Assembly (NCBI GenBank): GCA_001802645.1
Contig: MGZJ01000043.1
Coordinates: forward strand, 14,030-78,029
Length of the DNA stretch: 64,000 nt
Direction: 5' to 3'
Source of the DNA: Geobacteraceae bacterium GWC2_53_11
GTDB taxonomy: Bacteria; Desulfobacterota; Desulfuromonadia; Geobacterales; Pseudopelobacteraceae
In this document: one piece after another, positions 7,325 through 16,440 of the stretch
Position numbering within the stretch: the first letter of the stretch is position 1
Layout of the letters: each line of letters begins with the position of its first letter
Translations under genes and position numbers: made by a program
The notes under the pieces: generated by a model
Told to the model about the DNA's origin: nothing
The model's database searches: none
What the model saw: only the letters and a program-made list of their open reading frames with translations

Positions 7325-8239
7325 ATGACAATTCATAAAGCATTGATAACTGGTGGAACCGGCTTTGTCGGTTCCAATCTCGCTCGGAGACTTGTTCGTG
7401 ATGGTTGGCAGGTTGGCATCATCACCATACCCAATGACAATCTTGATCAGATTAAAGATTTTGCCGATCAGGTGAAGCTGTATGTTCACGACGGCAGTAC
7501 AGATAGAATGCATGCGATAGTGGCTGAAGCACAGCCTGATGTTGTCTTTCACCTGGCATCACTGTTTCTCTCTGAACACACGCCAGCAGATATTACCAGG
7601 CTTGTCAGTAGCAATGTTCTCTTTGGCACTCAGTTGCTCGAAGCAATGGCCGCCCAGGGAGTTGCAAAAATAGTCAATACCGGTACATCATGGCAGCATT
7701 ATGAGAACAAGCCGTATTCACCGGTAAATCTGTACGCTGCGACGAAGCAGGCTTTTGAGGATATTTTGCAGTATTATGTTGAAGCAAGAGATGTACAAGC
7801 CATTACCTTGAAATTGTTTGACACCTACGGCCCAAACGATCCTCGGCCAAAGCTGTTTCATTTGCTGGATAAGATTGCCAGAGAAGGTACGACCCTCGCT
7901 ATGTCGCCAGGTGAGCAGATGATAGATCTGGTTCATATTGATGATATTGTGCGGGCATTTGTGATGGCTGCTGAGAGGTTGATGGCCGGAGAAGCATCAG
8001 GGCATGAAAAATATGGAGTGTCTTCTGAAAAGCCAATGCCACTTAAGGAACTGGTTGAATTATATGGCTGTATGATTGGTAGCCAACTACCGATCGAGTG
8101 GGGTGGGAGACCGTATCGGGATAGAGAAGTAATGGTGACATGCACATCTTTATCCATTTTAGCAGGATGGTCTCCTGAAATTCGACTAGAAGACGGTATT
8201 AGAAGTGTTTCATCATATTGCATTTCCTATGTTTCATGA
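7325..8239 (+). CDS. NAD(P)-dependent sugar epimerase/reductase (SDR family)
   Basis: This 304-aa extended SDR has the Rossmann motif TGGTGFVGSNLARRL at residues 9-23, DVVFHLAS, and an active-site YAATKQAFE (YxxxK). It sits 9 nt after the epimerase in the CDP-sugar operon. It is therefore the best candidate for the last, 4-keto-reducing step (AscF/RfbJ-like) giving a CDP-3,6-dideoxyhexose. The stop overlaps the flippase start as ATGA. It could also be a 2-epimerase; the sequence alone does not decide. Confidence 0.75.
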   Translation: MTIHKALITGGTGFVGSNLARRLVRDGWQVGIITIPNDNLDQIKDFADQVKLYVHDGSTDRMHAIVAEAQPDVVFHLASLFLSEHTPADITRLVSSNVLFGTQLLEAMAAQGVAKIVNTGTSWQHYENKPYSPVNLYAATKQAFEDILQYYVEARDVQAITLKLFDTYGPNDPRPKLFHLLDKIAREGTTLAMSPGEQMIDLVHIDDIVRAFVMAAERLMAGEASGHEKYGVSSEKPMPLKELVELYGCMIGSQLPIEWGGRPYRDREVMVTCTSLSILAGWSPEIRLEDGIRSVSSYCISYVS

Positions 8240-9645
8240 TCAGTACCGATAATATAATACGCAAAATATCTAGAAATGCTTTGTTGATGACCTGTTTTGA
8301 GATGGTTGTCAGATATGGTATTACTATAATAGTATTACCTGTTGCGTTGAAAAAGCTTGAAAACGCCGAGCTTGCATACTACCTGTTCATTAGCACGCTC
8401 ATGGCACTTTCATTTTTAGCAGACAGCGGATTTTCGCAAACAATTGTGCGATGTACTGCCTATTTCAAAGCCGGTGCTATGGAAATCCCCGAACGGGTAA
8501 CAGAACTCTCGCTTGCTGAAACACAAAATATGCCAAACTGGCAAGCGATTGGTCGGCTGATTGCGACGAGCAATCGCATCTACATTATAATAGGGCTCGC
8601 CGCAACGGTTCTTCTTTCCACTTTCGGTGTAGGTGCAGCTTTAAACATAGTATCTCAGCAAAAAAACCAATTATATGCTTGGATTACATATTCTCTTCTC
8701 ATAATACTCTCCTTTATCATATTGCAGGTATCACGTTGGTCTTCAATCCTTCAGGGGCTAAATGAAGTTGCACGTGCAAAGCGTATAGAGCTTGTTGTTG
8801 GTGTAATCAAATTAAGTGGTACCGCATCTGCTCTGCTTGCCGGTTTTGGCGTTCTTGGTGTCGTTTCTGTTATGATTGCGGCATCAGTTCTTAATCTAAT
8901 CCTTACAAGAATGGCTGTTCGCCAAATCTCCCTTGAAAATGGAGTGCATAAAGAATACGAAATATATGACGCCGAAATGCTTAAGAGGCTTTGGCCAGCA
9001 ACTTGGAGAATGGGTGTGATTTGTTGGGGGGCTTACCTTATCTATTATGGCAGTTCGCTTGTGATATCTCAAATACCTGATGCAAAGCAGATTGCCTCTT
9101 ATTTACTGACATTTCAGGTTGTGACGCTGCTATATCGTTTTTCTACATCACCGTCTTTAGTTTATCAGCCTCAGATTGCAGCTGCGATGTCTAGAGGTGA
9201 TTTGACTGTTGTAAACAATCTCACTTTGAAAATTGTGAGATACTCTTTTGCAATGTACCTAATTGGTGGTGTGCTGATTTACATTTTTTCAGCAGATATG
9301 CTTAATCTTATTAAGGCTAAATCACAACTGTTGAATGGCGATATTTTGCTCATCATGTTAGTAATGTATTTGCTGGAAATGCACCATGCTATACACGCAG
9401 GTATTTACATGTCGTCAAACCACATTCCATTCATGATGCCGGCGATATATTCCGGTGTAGCAATCATTGTAGCAGGTTATTTTTCAGTACAATATTGGGG
9501 AGTTTATGGTGCCGTACTCTCACAATTATTTGTACAGGCAGCATTCAATAACTGGTACCCCATTTACTTGTCACTGAAAATACAGAAACTATCTTTTGCT
9601 AATTATTCTAAAAGTATATTTTTGTGGAGTCGAGATGTTCGGTAA
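8236..9645 (+). CDS. Wzx-like polysaccharide flippase (MATE/PST superfamily membrane protein)
   Basis: This protein of about 469 aa has some 12 hydrophobic segments spread along its length, the layout of O-unit flippases that move undecaprenyl-linked repeats across the inner membrane. I use ATG 8236 (MISTDNIIRK), which overlaps the preceding stop as ATGA, rather than the track's 8218. Base composition falls visibly here and stays AT-rich to about 15.05 kb, with many ATA/TTA/AGA codons. The call rests on topology and neighbours (glycosyltransferases, polymerase). Confidence 0.75.
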   Translation: MISTDNIIRKISRNALLMTCFEMVVRYGITIIVLPVALKKLENAELAYYLFISTLMALSFLADSGFSQTIVRCTAYFKAGAMEIPERVTELSLAETQNMPNWQAIGRLIATSNRIYIIIGLAATVLLSTFGVGAALNIVSQQKNQLYAWITYSLLIILSFIILQVSRWSSILQGLNEVARAKRIELVVGVIKLSGTASALLAGFGVLGVVSVMIAASVLNLILTRMAVRQISLENGVHKEYEIYDAEMLKRLWPATWRMGVICWGAYLIYYGSSLVISQIPDAKQIASYLLTFQVVTLLYRFSTSPSLVYQPQIAAAMSRGDLTVVNNLTLKIVRYSFAMYLIGGVLIYIFSADMLNLIKAKSQLLNGDILLIMLVMYLLEMHHAIHAGIYMSSNHIPFMMPAIYSGVAIIVAGYFSVQYWGVYGAVLSQLFVQAAFNNWYPIYLSLKIQKLSFANYSKSIFLWSRDVR

Positions 9646-10483
9646 AATGAGTAAACTCGTTTCAGTCTGTATTCCAGTGTACAATGGCGAAAAATATATT
9701 GGCGAGACTATACAATCAGTATTGGACCAAAATTACACAAATATTGAAATTCTAATCCAAGACAACGCGTCTACTGATGGCACATGGAAACTGCTTCAAG
9801 AGTATGTTCGTAATTATTCAAACGTTTCTATCCAATGTAATCCCCGCAACTACGGTATGGCAACAAACTGGAATATTGTAACAAGTCGTGCGCAAGGCGA
9901 GTATTTACTACTACTAAGTGCCGATGATACACTAGATGCTGAATTTTTAACCCGATGTTTAAAAATGTTTGCCGAATGTGATACGGATATCGTAACTACA
10001 AATCATTATTATCTGCGCAATGGAAAGCGTGACCCACGCCCACAGCTAGTGCCAGCTGGTGAGTATGCCTATTTTGCTCACTTGGTGCTTAAAAACAATC
10101 CGTTCTCGATTAACTTTACCTTGTTTAGTCGGAATGCAATACATCAATTAAGCCATAATGGGAATCTCTTTCGGCGAAGGCTTCTGACCTGTGACTACGA
10201 TTTATGGTTACGAGTATCTTTTTATAGGTTACGCGTGTGCTATTTGAATGAGTGTCTTGCGAGCTACCGAATGCACAGCGATAATCTTTCTCGGCAAGCA
10301 AAGCGTATGCTACGTCATACGGGATTAGTGATTTTATCCCATAAAAAAAGGCTCAAGGAATCTGCAAATATCGCGTATCGTATGACTATTCTTCGATTTT
10401 TATACCGTTATATGAGGCTAGTATTAAAAAGGGAGTACGACCCTCGTATGTTTAGGACCCTTTGGTGCGAGCTGTGGCGATAA
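9635..10483 (+). CDS. Family 2 glycosyltransferase
   Basis: This GT-A enzyme of about 282 aa should add a sugar to the lipid-linked repeat at the cytoplasmic face. The N-terminus LVSVCIPVYNGEKYIGETI and VLDQNYTNIEILIQDNASTD are typical GT2; LLLSADDTL supplies the DxD-like metal site. ATG 9635 has ggagtcgag in front and overlaps the flippase end by 11 nt, so I prefer it to 9596. The C-terminal 60 residues are very basic (KKRLKESAN ... LVLKREYDPRM), suggesting membrane-surface attachment. Donor and acceptor are unknown. Confidence 0.85.
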   Translation: MFGKMSKLVSVCIPVYNGEKYIGETIQSVLDQNYTNIEILIQDNASTDGTWKLLQEYVRNYSNVSIQCNPRNYGMATNWNIVTSRAQGEYLLLLSADDTLDAEFLTRCLKMFAECDTDIVTTNHYYLRNGKRDPRPQLVPAGEYAYFAHLVLKNNPFSINFTLFSRNAIHQLSHNGNLFRRRLLTCDYDLWLRVSFYRLRVCYLNECLASYRMHSDNLSRQAKRMLRHTGLVILSHKKRLKESANIAYRMTILRFLYRYMRLVLKREYDPRMFRTLWCELWR

Positions 10484-10485
10484 TA

Positions 10486-11604
10486 ATGAAACTACTTATG
10501 ATCACGGGGTCATTTCCGCCAATGCCATGTGGTGTTGGTGATTATAGCGCGAAGCTTGCGGGCGCCCTTGCTGCGCGTGGTGATCTATCTGTAATTGTTC
10601 TAACCGACCAAAGGGCGGCATTAAATACACCTCCAGCCGGAGTTACTGTGCTTCCTTGTGTGAAGGACTGGACTTGGCGCGGTGTTGCGCATTTACTGCG
10701 ACTTGTGCATGAACAAAACCCAGATATTGTTCATATTCAATACCCTACCGCTGGGTATGGCACTGCTTGGGGGATCCAGTTTGTGCCATTTTTACTGCGT
10801 ATTGTTGGGGTTCGTGTTGTGGAAACTTGGCATGAACCAACGCGTTTTCGTTGTTTACCAAATTCCTTATCCGGCAGACAGCCCATCATTGTTGTAGAAC
10901 CTGACTATGTAATGCGCGTGCGTTTCTATTACCGCCCACTGATTACACAGCGCATACGTTACATTCCTTTGGCGCCTAGCATTCCAAGTGCTACAATAAG
11001 TGTGGCTGAAAGCAGCGAGTTGCGGGCAAGCTATGCATCGCCAGATGAGCGCATTTTGGTTTATTTTGGTTTTGCTATACCTAACAAGGGAATAGAGCAA
11101 ATCTTCGAAGTAGCGGACCTCAAGAGAGATATAATTATTCTAATTTGCTCGCTGGATTCAGATAATGCCTACCATCGTAAGCTGTTGGCTTATATCGCAT
11201 CATCTTCATGGTCAACTAGAACTGTTATTACAGGTTTTTTGGAGCCGGAGAATGTGGCGAATTTGCTTCGAATTGCGGATGCTGCTGTTTTTCCGTTTGT
11301 TGAAGGGGTCGGGATGAGAAATACATCTGTTTTAGCGGCCAAGCTCCAAGGTACGTTTACGTTGACCACTGCACTACATAGGCAGGGATATGATGATGGG
11401 GAAAATGTATTCTATGTACTGCCTGGAGATTGCGCTGCAATGCGAGCTGCTCTAAATCAATATGCTGGCTGCCGCAGCACATCCTCAGTTGATTCAGTGC
11501 AGTCTTGGATAACAATTGCCATGAAGCATGTAGCTGTTTATGAAGAACTAAAGTTCAACAATTTTACGTGTAAGGATACATCCCATGTTGTTGATGGCGG
11601 TTAA
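10486..11604 (+). CDS. GT4-like (GT-B fold) glycosyltransferase
   Basis: This 372-aa protein starts MKLLMITGSFPPMPCGVGDY, the usual GT-B opening with a Gly-rich loop. It continues with PDIVHIQYPTAGYGTAWG and a C-terminal donor half containing ILVYFGFAIPNKGIEQ and ADAAVFPFVEGVGMRN. The acidic motif of GT4 (E..G...S...A) is less complete than in the next GT4 at 13.1 kb. ATG 10486 begins 3 nt after the previous stop. Sugar specificity is unknown. Confidence 0.8.
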   Translation: MKLLMITGSFPPMPCGVGDYSAKLAGALAARGDLSVIVLTDQRAALNTPPAGVTVLPCVKDWTWRGVAHLLRLVHEQNPDIVHIQYPTAGYGTAWGIQFVPFLLRIVGVRVVETWHEPTRFRCLPNSLSGRQPIIVVEPDYVMRVRFYYRPLITQRIRYIPLAPSIPSATISVAESSELRASYASPDERILVYFGFAIPNKGIEQIFEVADLKRDIIILICSLDSDNAYHRKLLAYIASSSWSTRTVITGFLEPENVANLLRIADAAVFPFVEGVGMRNTSVLAAKLQGTFTLTTALHRQGYDDGENVFYVLPGDCAAMRAALNQYAGCRSTSSVDSVQSWITIAMKHVAVYEELKFNNFTCKDTSHVVDGG

Positions 11605-11667
11605 CATATTTATTTCATGTGTGTGTCGATGCTTATAATACCGATCTGGTCGCTAGGACAGTAAATA

Positions 11668-13089
11668 ATGGAAGTTACGTGGATAGGGCTGATAATACTT
11701 CCTTTGGGGCTACTACTCGCATTCCTATCACCTCGATGGCTATATTACCTGACGGTATTTTCGATACCTTTTTCGGCGACTGCACTTTTAAATTCTGGCT
11801 CGGAGTCTTCAAAGTTTGCAGTGCAATATCTCGGTATGCTCTGGATGATTCGTTACTGGATAACTCGAGGAATGCGGTTGATTCAGATTCCAACATTGCG
11901 AATTAACAAGGAAAGTTTTGCACCATTTTGGCTATGGTTTTTTGGGGTAGTTGTTACTGCCTCCATGATCATGCCTTACTTAATAAGGGGCAAAGATTCA
12001 GTAATTTTTGGTGAACCTTCATATAGTTCAGTCTGGGTTCCAATTGAGTTGACTTGGGAAACTGCAAAATATCCGGTACCGGTTCTTTTTGGCATATTGT
12101 TCGCGACTACAATCGCTATGGAAAATGCAAATGCCATGAAATTACGAAATACACTTCGTGTTTATGTTTTATCCGGCGTATTTCTTGCAGCTTGGGGAAT
12201 GGTTCAGTTTTTGTGTTCAAATGTGCTACATTTGCCCTATCCAAGTTTCGTTTTCAACACCTCAGAGCTTACTACTACGCAAGGTTATCTACAGATGACC
12301 GAAAGTGGAATAAATAGAATTGCATCGGCATCACGTGAACCTTCGATGTTCGCCAAGCAATTATTAGTAATTCTTCCTTTGTTATTGTATGGATTATTTA
12401 CTCGTACAAGGCTGTTTAGCAGGTCTTTGGATCTTTATTTTTTGGTATTTATGGCTGTTATGATTTTATTATCGACGGCATCGTCAGGATATATTGGATT
12501 GCCAATAGTTTTTGGGTTGAGCGTGGCAGTTCTTATGTTTTCTGGGAATAAATTATTAGCTTTTCGGATAATCTGTATTATTTCTCTAGTGATAGTCGTC
12601 GGATTTTTATGTGCGTATATGTTGATGCCAGAAACAATAAATAGTATTTTGAGTGAAACACTATTTAATAAGCAAGAGTCGGGCTCAATGTTTGTACGAT
12701 TAGCTTCATTAGCATATGCTTGGCCTTATTTTGAGAAATATCCAATAATCGGAGCTGGGTGGAATTTTGTAACTAGCTATGATCTCATAGTTTGTTTACT
12801 TGCGAATGTAGGCATTGTAGGTTTATCAGCCTTTACGATATTCGCTATTCAACCAATAATTCGTACGATGAAATTGTTAAAAAATATACCCTCAGATATT
12901 CTATTAAATTCTAATCCAGTCATAACGTATGCAATTGGCACAGCAATTTCTCAAGTGCTTTTACTTGTACTTGCGATTATTGGAGGATATGAATTTTACC
13001 TTGTATATTCATATATGACGATAGGTCTGCTATATGCAGCAAACTCTCAACTACATTTGATTAATGTGGCGACTAGAATTAAAAATTAG
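11668..13089 (+). CDS. Wzy/O-antigen ligase-like polytopic membrane protein
   Basis: This 473-aa protein is almost wholly hydrophobic, with roughly 10-12 membrane segments and one larger periplasmic loop in the second half (after AGWNFVTSYDL). This is the plan of Wzy polymerases and WaaL-type ligases, which share no strong motif. The block has a flippase and four glycosyltransferases but no other polymerase candidate, so Wzy is the natural reading. A 63-bp gap without a gene precedes it. Confidence 0.65.
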   Translation: MEVTWIGLIILPLGLLLAFLSPRWLYYLTVFSIPFSATALLNSGSESSKFAVQYLGMLWMIRYWITRGMRLIQIPTLRINKESFAPFWLWFFGVVVTASMIMPYLIRGKDSVIFGEPSYSSVWVPIELTWETAKYPVPVLFGILFATTIAMENANAMKLRNTLRVYVLSGVFLAAWGMVQFLCSNVLHLPYPSFVFNTSELTTTQGYLQMTESGINRIASASREPSMFAKQLLVILPLLLYGLFTRTRLFSRSLDLYFLVFMAVMILLSTASSGYIGLPIVFGLSVAVLMFSGNKLLAFRIICIISLVIVVGFLCAYMLMPETINSILSETLFNKQESGSMFVRLASLAYAWPYFEKYPIIGAGWNFVTSYDLIVCLLANVGIVGLSAFTIFAIQPIIRTMKLLKNIPSDILLNSNPVITYAIGTAISQVLLLVLAIIGGYEFYLVYSYMTIGLLYAANSQLHLINVATRIKN

Positions 13090-13124
13090 AGTTTATTGTA
13101 TGGCTAATAATTAATTGGATATTT

Positions 13125-14114
13125 ATGAAGCTACTTATAGATAATAGATGGTTCGGAGAGACTGGAATTGGACGTTACGCACATGAAATTATTAAACGTA
13201 AACCTGATGAAATAGAAGTTACGTATCTCAAGCGACATTGGAAAATAAAAAATCCTGTGTCGCCTTGGTTACTTGCTATGGATATAAATTCCAGTAAAAC
13301 CGACTTGTTCTGGAGTCCCGGTTTCATGCCACCAGCTTGTGGTCTGATTCCTTACGTAATAACCGTTCACGATTTGATTCATCTTCACTATGGCAGCTCT
13401 CTTCACCGGTTTTATTACAATCAAATCATACGTAGACTATTGCATAATGCAGCATCGGTTTTGACAGTCTCTGAATATTCACGAACTGAATTGCTTAATT
13501 GGTCGGGTCTTTCTCCAGAAAAAGTCGTTGTCACTTATAATGCAGTTGGTGCTGATTTTTGTTATAGCGGGATCGCATATCGCCCTGGTTTTCCATACAT
13601 ATTATATGTTGGTAACAGGAGAAATTATAAAAACATTCATCGCTTGATTGAGGCGTTCGGGTTAGGGTGTGCTAACCCTGAAGTAAAACTTGTTCTTTCT
13701 GGGATGGAAGATCCAGAACTTTTGGCTTTAGCTAAAAGAGCCAAGATGGATAATAGAATTGTTTTTCTTGGCAAAATCAAAGAAGAGGATTTACCTGCTG
13801 TATATCGCGGTGCACTTGCTGTTGCGTACATATCACTTTATGAAGGTTTTGGATTGCCACCATTAGAAGCAATGGCATGTGGAATCCCTGTGATTGCTTC
13901 AAACGTTACATCAATACCTGAAGTTGTGGGTGATGCCGCCTTGTTGGTTGACCCTTTGGATATAGAGGAAATAGCAAATGGGTTAAAACTACTAACAGAA
14001 GACAATGAGTTGCGTGCTAATCTAAGACAAGCAGGTTTAAAAAGAGCGCAAATGTTTAGCTGGGACAGAACTGCAGACCTTACTTGGAAAGTGTTGAATG
14101 AGGTCGCTAGATGA
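13125..14114 (+). CDS. Family 4 glycosyltransferase
   Basis: This 329-aa GT-B retaining glycosyltransferase shows ETGIGRYAHEI near the N-terminus, ITVHDLIHLHY and VLTVSEYSRTELL. The donor-site motif EGFGLPPLEAMACGIPVIAS carries the E-x7-E pair, followed by SIPEVVGDAALLVDP. It resembles mannosyl/rhamnosyl transferases of O-antigen loci, but the sugar cannot be assigned. It is coupled to the next gene by an ATGA overlap and is AT-rich like the rest of the block. Confidence 0.88.
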   Translation: MKLLIDNRWFGETGIGRYAHEIIKRKPDEIEVTYLKRHWKIKNPVSPWLLAMDINSSKTDLFWSPGFMPPACGLIPYVITVHDLIHLHYGSSLHRFYYNQIIRRLLHNAASVLTVSEYSRTELLNWSGLSPEKVVVTYNAVGADFCYSGIAYRPGFPYILYVGNRRNYKNIHRLIEAFGLGCANPEVKLVLSGMEDPELLALAKRAKMDNRIVFLGKIKEEDLPAVYRGALAVAYISLYEGFGLPPLEAMACGIPVIASNVTSIPEVVGDAALLVDPLDIEEIANGLKLLTEDNELRANLRQAGLKRAQMFSWDRTADLTWKVLNEVAR

Positions 14115-15022
14115 ATGTGGCTTTAATTTGCCCCACTCTTAATGCGGGGAAAACTACAGACAATTTTTTCAACGCTCTTAAAAAACAATCGATAAAACCA
14201 GATACTTTACTAGCAATAGACTCATCGTCAGATGACAATACGTTGGATCTCTTTAAAAGTAATGAATTCCTCATTCACCAAATACCCCGCACTTCCTTCA
14301 ACCATGGCTTTACACGCCAATTAGCCCTGTCGCTTTGCCCAGATGCAGACATATTTATCTACATGACTCAGGATGCTGTACTTACAAGTCCTCACTCAAT
14401 CAAAAATTTGCTGGCACCATTTGAAGACAAAAATATTGGAGCCGTTTGTGGCCGCCAGTTGCCTCATGAGAATGCAATGCCAATTGCTGCCCACGCAAGG
14501 TTGTTTAACTATCCTGCCAACTCATCAATCAAATCAAAAGATGATATTCCACGAATTGGTATAAAGGCAGCATTTCTTTCTAACTCTTATTCGGCATACC
14601 GACGCACAGCTCTTATGGATGTAGGTGGTTTCCCTTCGAATGTTATTCTAAGCGAAGATACCTATGTTGGAGCTAAAATGTTACTAGCCGGTTGGAAGCT
14701 TGCCTATTCAGCAGATGCTACCTGTAACCACTCGCACAATTACAGCATGATAGAGGAGTTTCGCCGCTATTTTGATATCGGGGTTTTCCATGGCCGTGAA
14801 TATTGGTATTTAGAGTTACTTGGGAAGGCGGAGGGAGAGGGTAAAAAATTTGTATTGTCTGAACTAAAATATTTAGCACAAAATGCCCCGTGGCTGATTC
14901 CATCAGCTATTGTGCGTACTGGAATGAAGCTAATTGGATATAAACTAGGCCAGTGCGAGCGGAGTATGCCGCTGTGGCTAAAACGTAAATTGAGTATGAA
15001 TAAGGGATATTGGAAAGATTGA
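14111..15022 (+). CDS. Family 2 glycosyltransferase (rhamnosyltransferase-like)
   Basis: This 303-aa GT2 protein starts VALICPTLNAGKTTDNFF. LAIDSSSDDNTLDL is the nucleotide-sugar pocket, and VGGFPSNVILSEDTYVG carries the conserved ED. The pattern (RTSFNHGFTR, then MTQDAVL) is the one seen in rhamnosyltransferases that use dTDP-rhamnose. That would fit the rml genes just downstream; the substrate is inference. The start ATG overlaps the previous stop. It is the last gene of the AT-rich block. Confidence 0.82.
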   Translation: MNVALICPTLNAGKTTDNFFNALKKQSIKPDTLLAIDSSSDDNTLDLFKSNEFLIHQIPRTSFNHGFTRQLALSLCPDADIFIYMTQDAVLTSPHSIKNLLAPFEDKNIGAVCGRQLPHENAMPIAAHARLFNYPANSSIKSKDDIPRIGIKAAFLSNSYSAYRRTALMDVGGFPSNVILSEDTYVGAKMLLAGWKLAYSADATCNHSHNYSMIEEFRRYFDIGVFHGREYWYLELLGKAEGEGKKFVLSELKYLAQNAPWLIPSAIVRTGMKLIGYKLGQCERSMPLWLKRKLSMNKGYWKD

Positions 15023-15084
15023 AACAACAGCGAATGTTTGAGAAGTAATTGATACTAAGATTCTACGAAGGAACTCGAAATATA

Positions 15085-15551
15085 ATGAAGAAAAAAATAC
15101 TTGTAACGCCCTGCATGGTAAGCCGCTACCGGTCTATGGCAACGGAGAGCAGGTACGTGACTGGTTGTTTGTTGAAGATCATGCCCGCGCTTTAGTTGTG
15201 GTTCTTATGAAAGGTGAGGTGGGTGAAACATACAACATTGGCGGGCATAATGAACAGACGAATCTTCATGTGGTTCATACGATATGCGAACTCCTTGAAG
15301 AGTTAGTGCCTGATCGCAAGGCTTCAGGCCTTGTCAACTATCGCGACCTGATAACTTTCGTAAAAGACAGGCCCGGTCACGATGCACGCTATGCCATAGA
15401 TGCCAGTAATATTAAGCGAGAGCTGGGATGGACTCCGCAGGAAACATTTGAAAGCGGTATGCGTAAAACAGTGCAATGGTATCTCGATAACAAAGCATGG
15501 TGGCAGCGGGTCATCAGCGGCGACTACAAGCTTGAAAGGTTAGGTGCATGA
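15085..15551 (+). pseudogene. rfbB: dTDP-glucose 4,6-dehydratase gene with large internal deletion
   Basis: The 5' end is a normal rfbB start: ribosome site gaagga, then ATG 15085 reading MKKKILVT. About 24 bases later the sequence jumps, in another frame, to the far part of the enzyme: [20 protein letters not shown], then FVEDHARAL, and on to a normal C-terminus ([11 protein letters not shown] ... YKLERLGA). The Rossmann fold and catalytic YxxxK region are missing, roughly 200 codons judged by family length. The track lists only the 3' ORF (15165-15551). If dTDP-rhamnose is made, another rfbB must supply this step. Confidence 0.85.
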
Positions 15552-15552
15552 T

Positions 15553-16440
15553 ATGAAGGGTAGAAAAGGGATTGTCTTGGCAGGCGGCACCGGATCCCGA
15601 CTGCACCCGGCGACGTTATCGGTTTCAAAACAATTGTTGCCGGTTTTTGACAAACCGATGATTTATTACCCCCTCTCTACACTCATGCTGGCAGGAATTA
15701 AAGAAATACTGATTATATCCACGCCGCAGGATACTCCGCGTTTTGAGCAACTACTTGGTGATGGCAGCCAATGGGGAATGAAGCTGCAGTATGCTGTGCA
15801 AGCCTCTCCTGACGGTCTTGCACAGGCCTTTATCATTGGCGAAACGTTTCTGAACGGTTCGCCTTCTGCTCTTGTGCTGGGCGACAACATTTTCTATGGC
15901 CATGATTTTCATCACCTGCTTGAAAATGCAATGAATAGTCAGCAGGGTGCCACCGTGTTTGCTTATCATGTTCACGACCCCGAGCGTTATGGTGTTGTTG
16001 AATTTGATACTGCAGGGATGGCAATAAGCCTGGAGGAAAAGCCAAGCAAGCCAAAATCCCATTATGCCGTCACCGGTCTATATTTTTATGACGAAACAGT
16101 TGTCGACCGTGCCAAAGCACTGAAGCCTTCACCACGCGGTGAACTGGAGATCACCGACCTGAATCGCCTATATCTTCAAAATGGTAACCTGTCGGTTGAA
16201 ATCATGGGGCGTGGCTATGCATGGCTAGATACCGGCACCCATGAAAGTCTACTGGAAGCGGGCCAGTTCATAGCTACGTTGGAGAAGCGGCAAGGACTTA
16301 AAGTAGCCTGTCCGGAAGAGATTGCCTGGCGCCACGGCTGGATAGACGATGCCAGGTTAATGGAGCTTGCCCAACCTCTTTCGAAAAACGGTTATGGTCA
16401 CTATCTGAGTAATTTATTACAGGACGGGATTCAATCATGA
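15553..16440 (+). CDS. rfbA: Glucose-1-phosphate thymidylyltransferase (copy 2, complete)
   Basis: This full-length RmlA of about 295 aa activates glucose-1-phosphate with dTTP. The signature [20 protein letters not shown] then [15 protein letters not shown] is at the N-terminus; [13 protein letters not shown] and [12 protein letters not shown] follow. I take ATG 15553; GTG 15544 (track) is also possible and both have a nearby aggt/aaagg. It overlaps or abuts the rfbB remnant and is coupled to rfbC by ATGA. It is closely similar to the truncated copy at the window start. Confidence 0.95.
   Translation: MKGRKGIVLAGGTGSRLHPATLSVSKQLLPVFDKPMIYYPLSTLMLAGIKEILIISTPQDTPRFEQLLGDGSQWGMKLQYAVQASPDGLAQAFIIGETFLNGSPSALVLGDNIFYGHDFHHLLENAMNSQQGATVFAYHVHDPERYGVVEFDTAGMAISLEEKPSKPKSHYAVTGLYFYDETVVDRAKALKPSPRGELEITDLNRLYLQNGNLSVEIMGRGYAWLDTGTHESLLEAGQFIATLEKRQGLKVACPEEIAWRHGWIDDARLMELAQPLSKNGYGHYLSNLLQDGIQS

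Noticed and set aside
15165-15551. Stand-alone 128-aa SDR-related gene
   Set aside because: It is the 3' end of rfbB left by an internal deletion. The Rossmann part is missing and the original start is visible at 15085.
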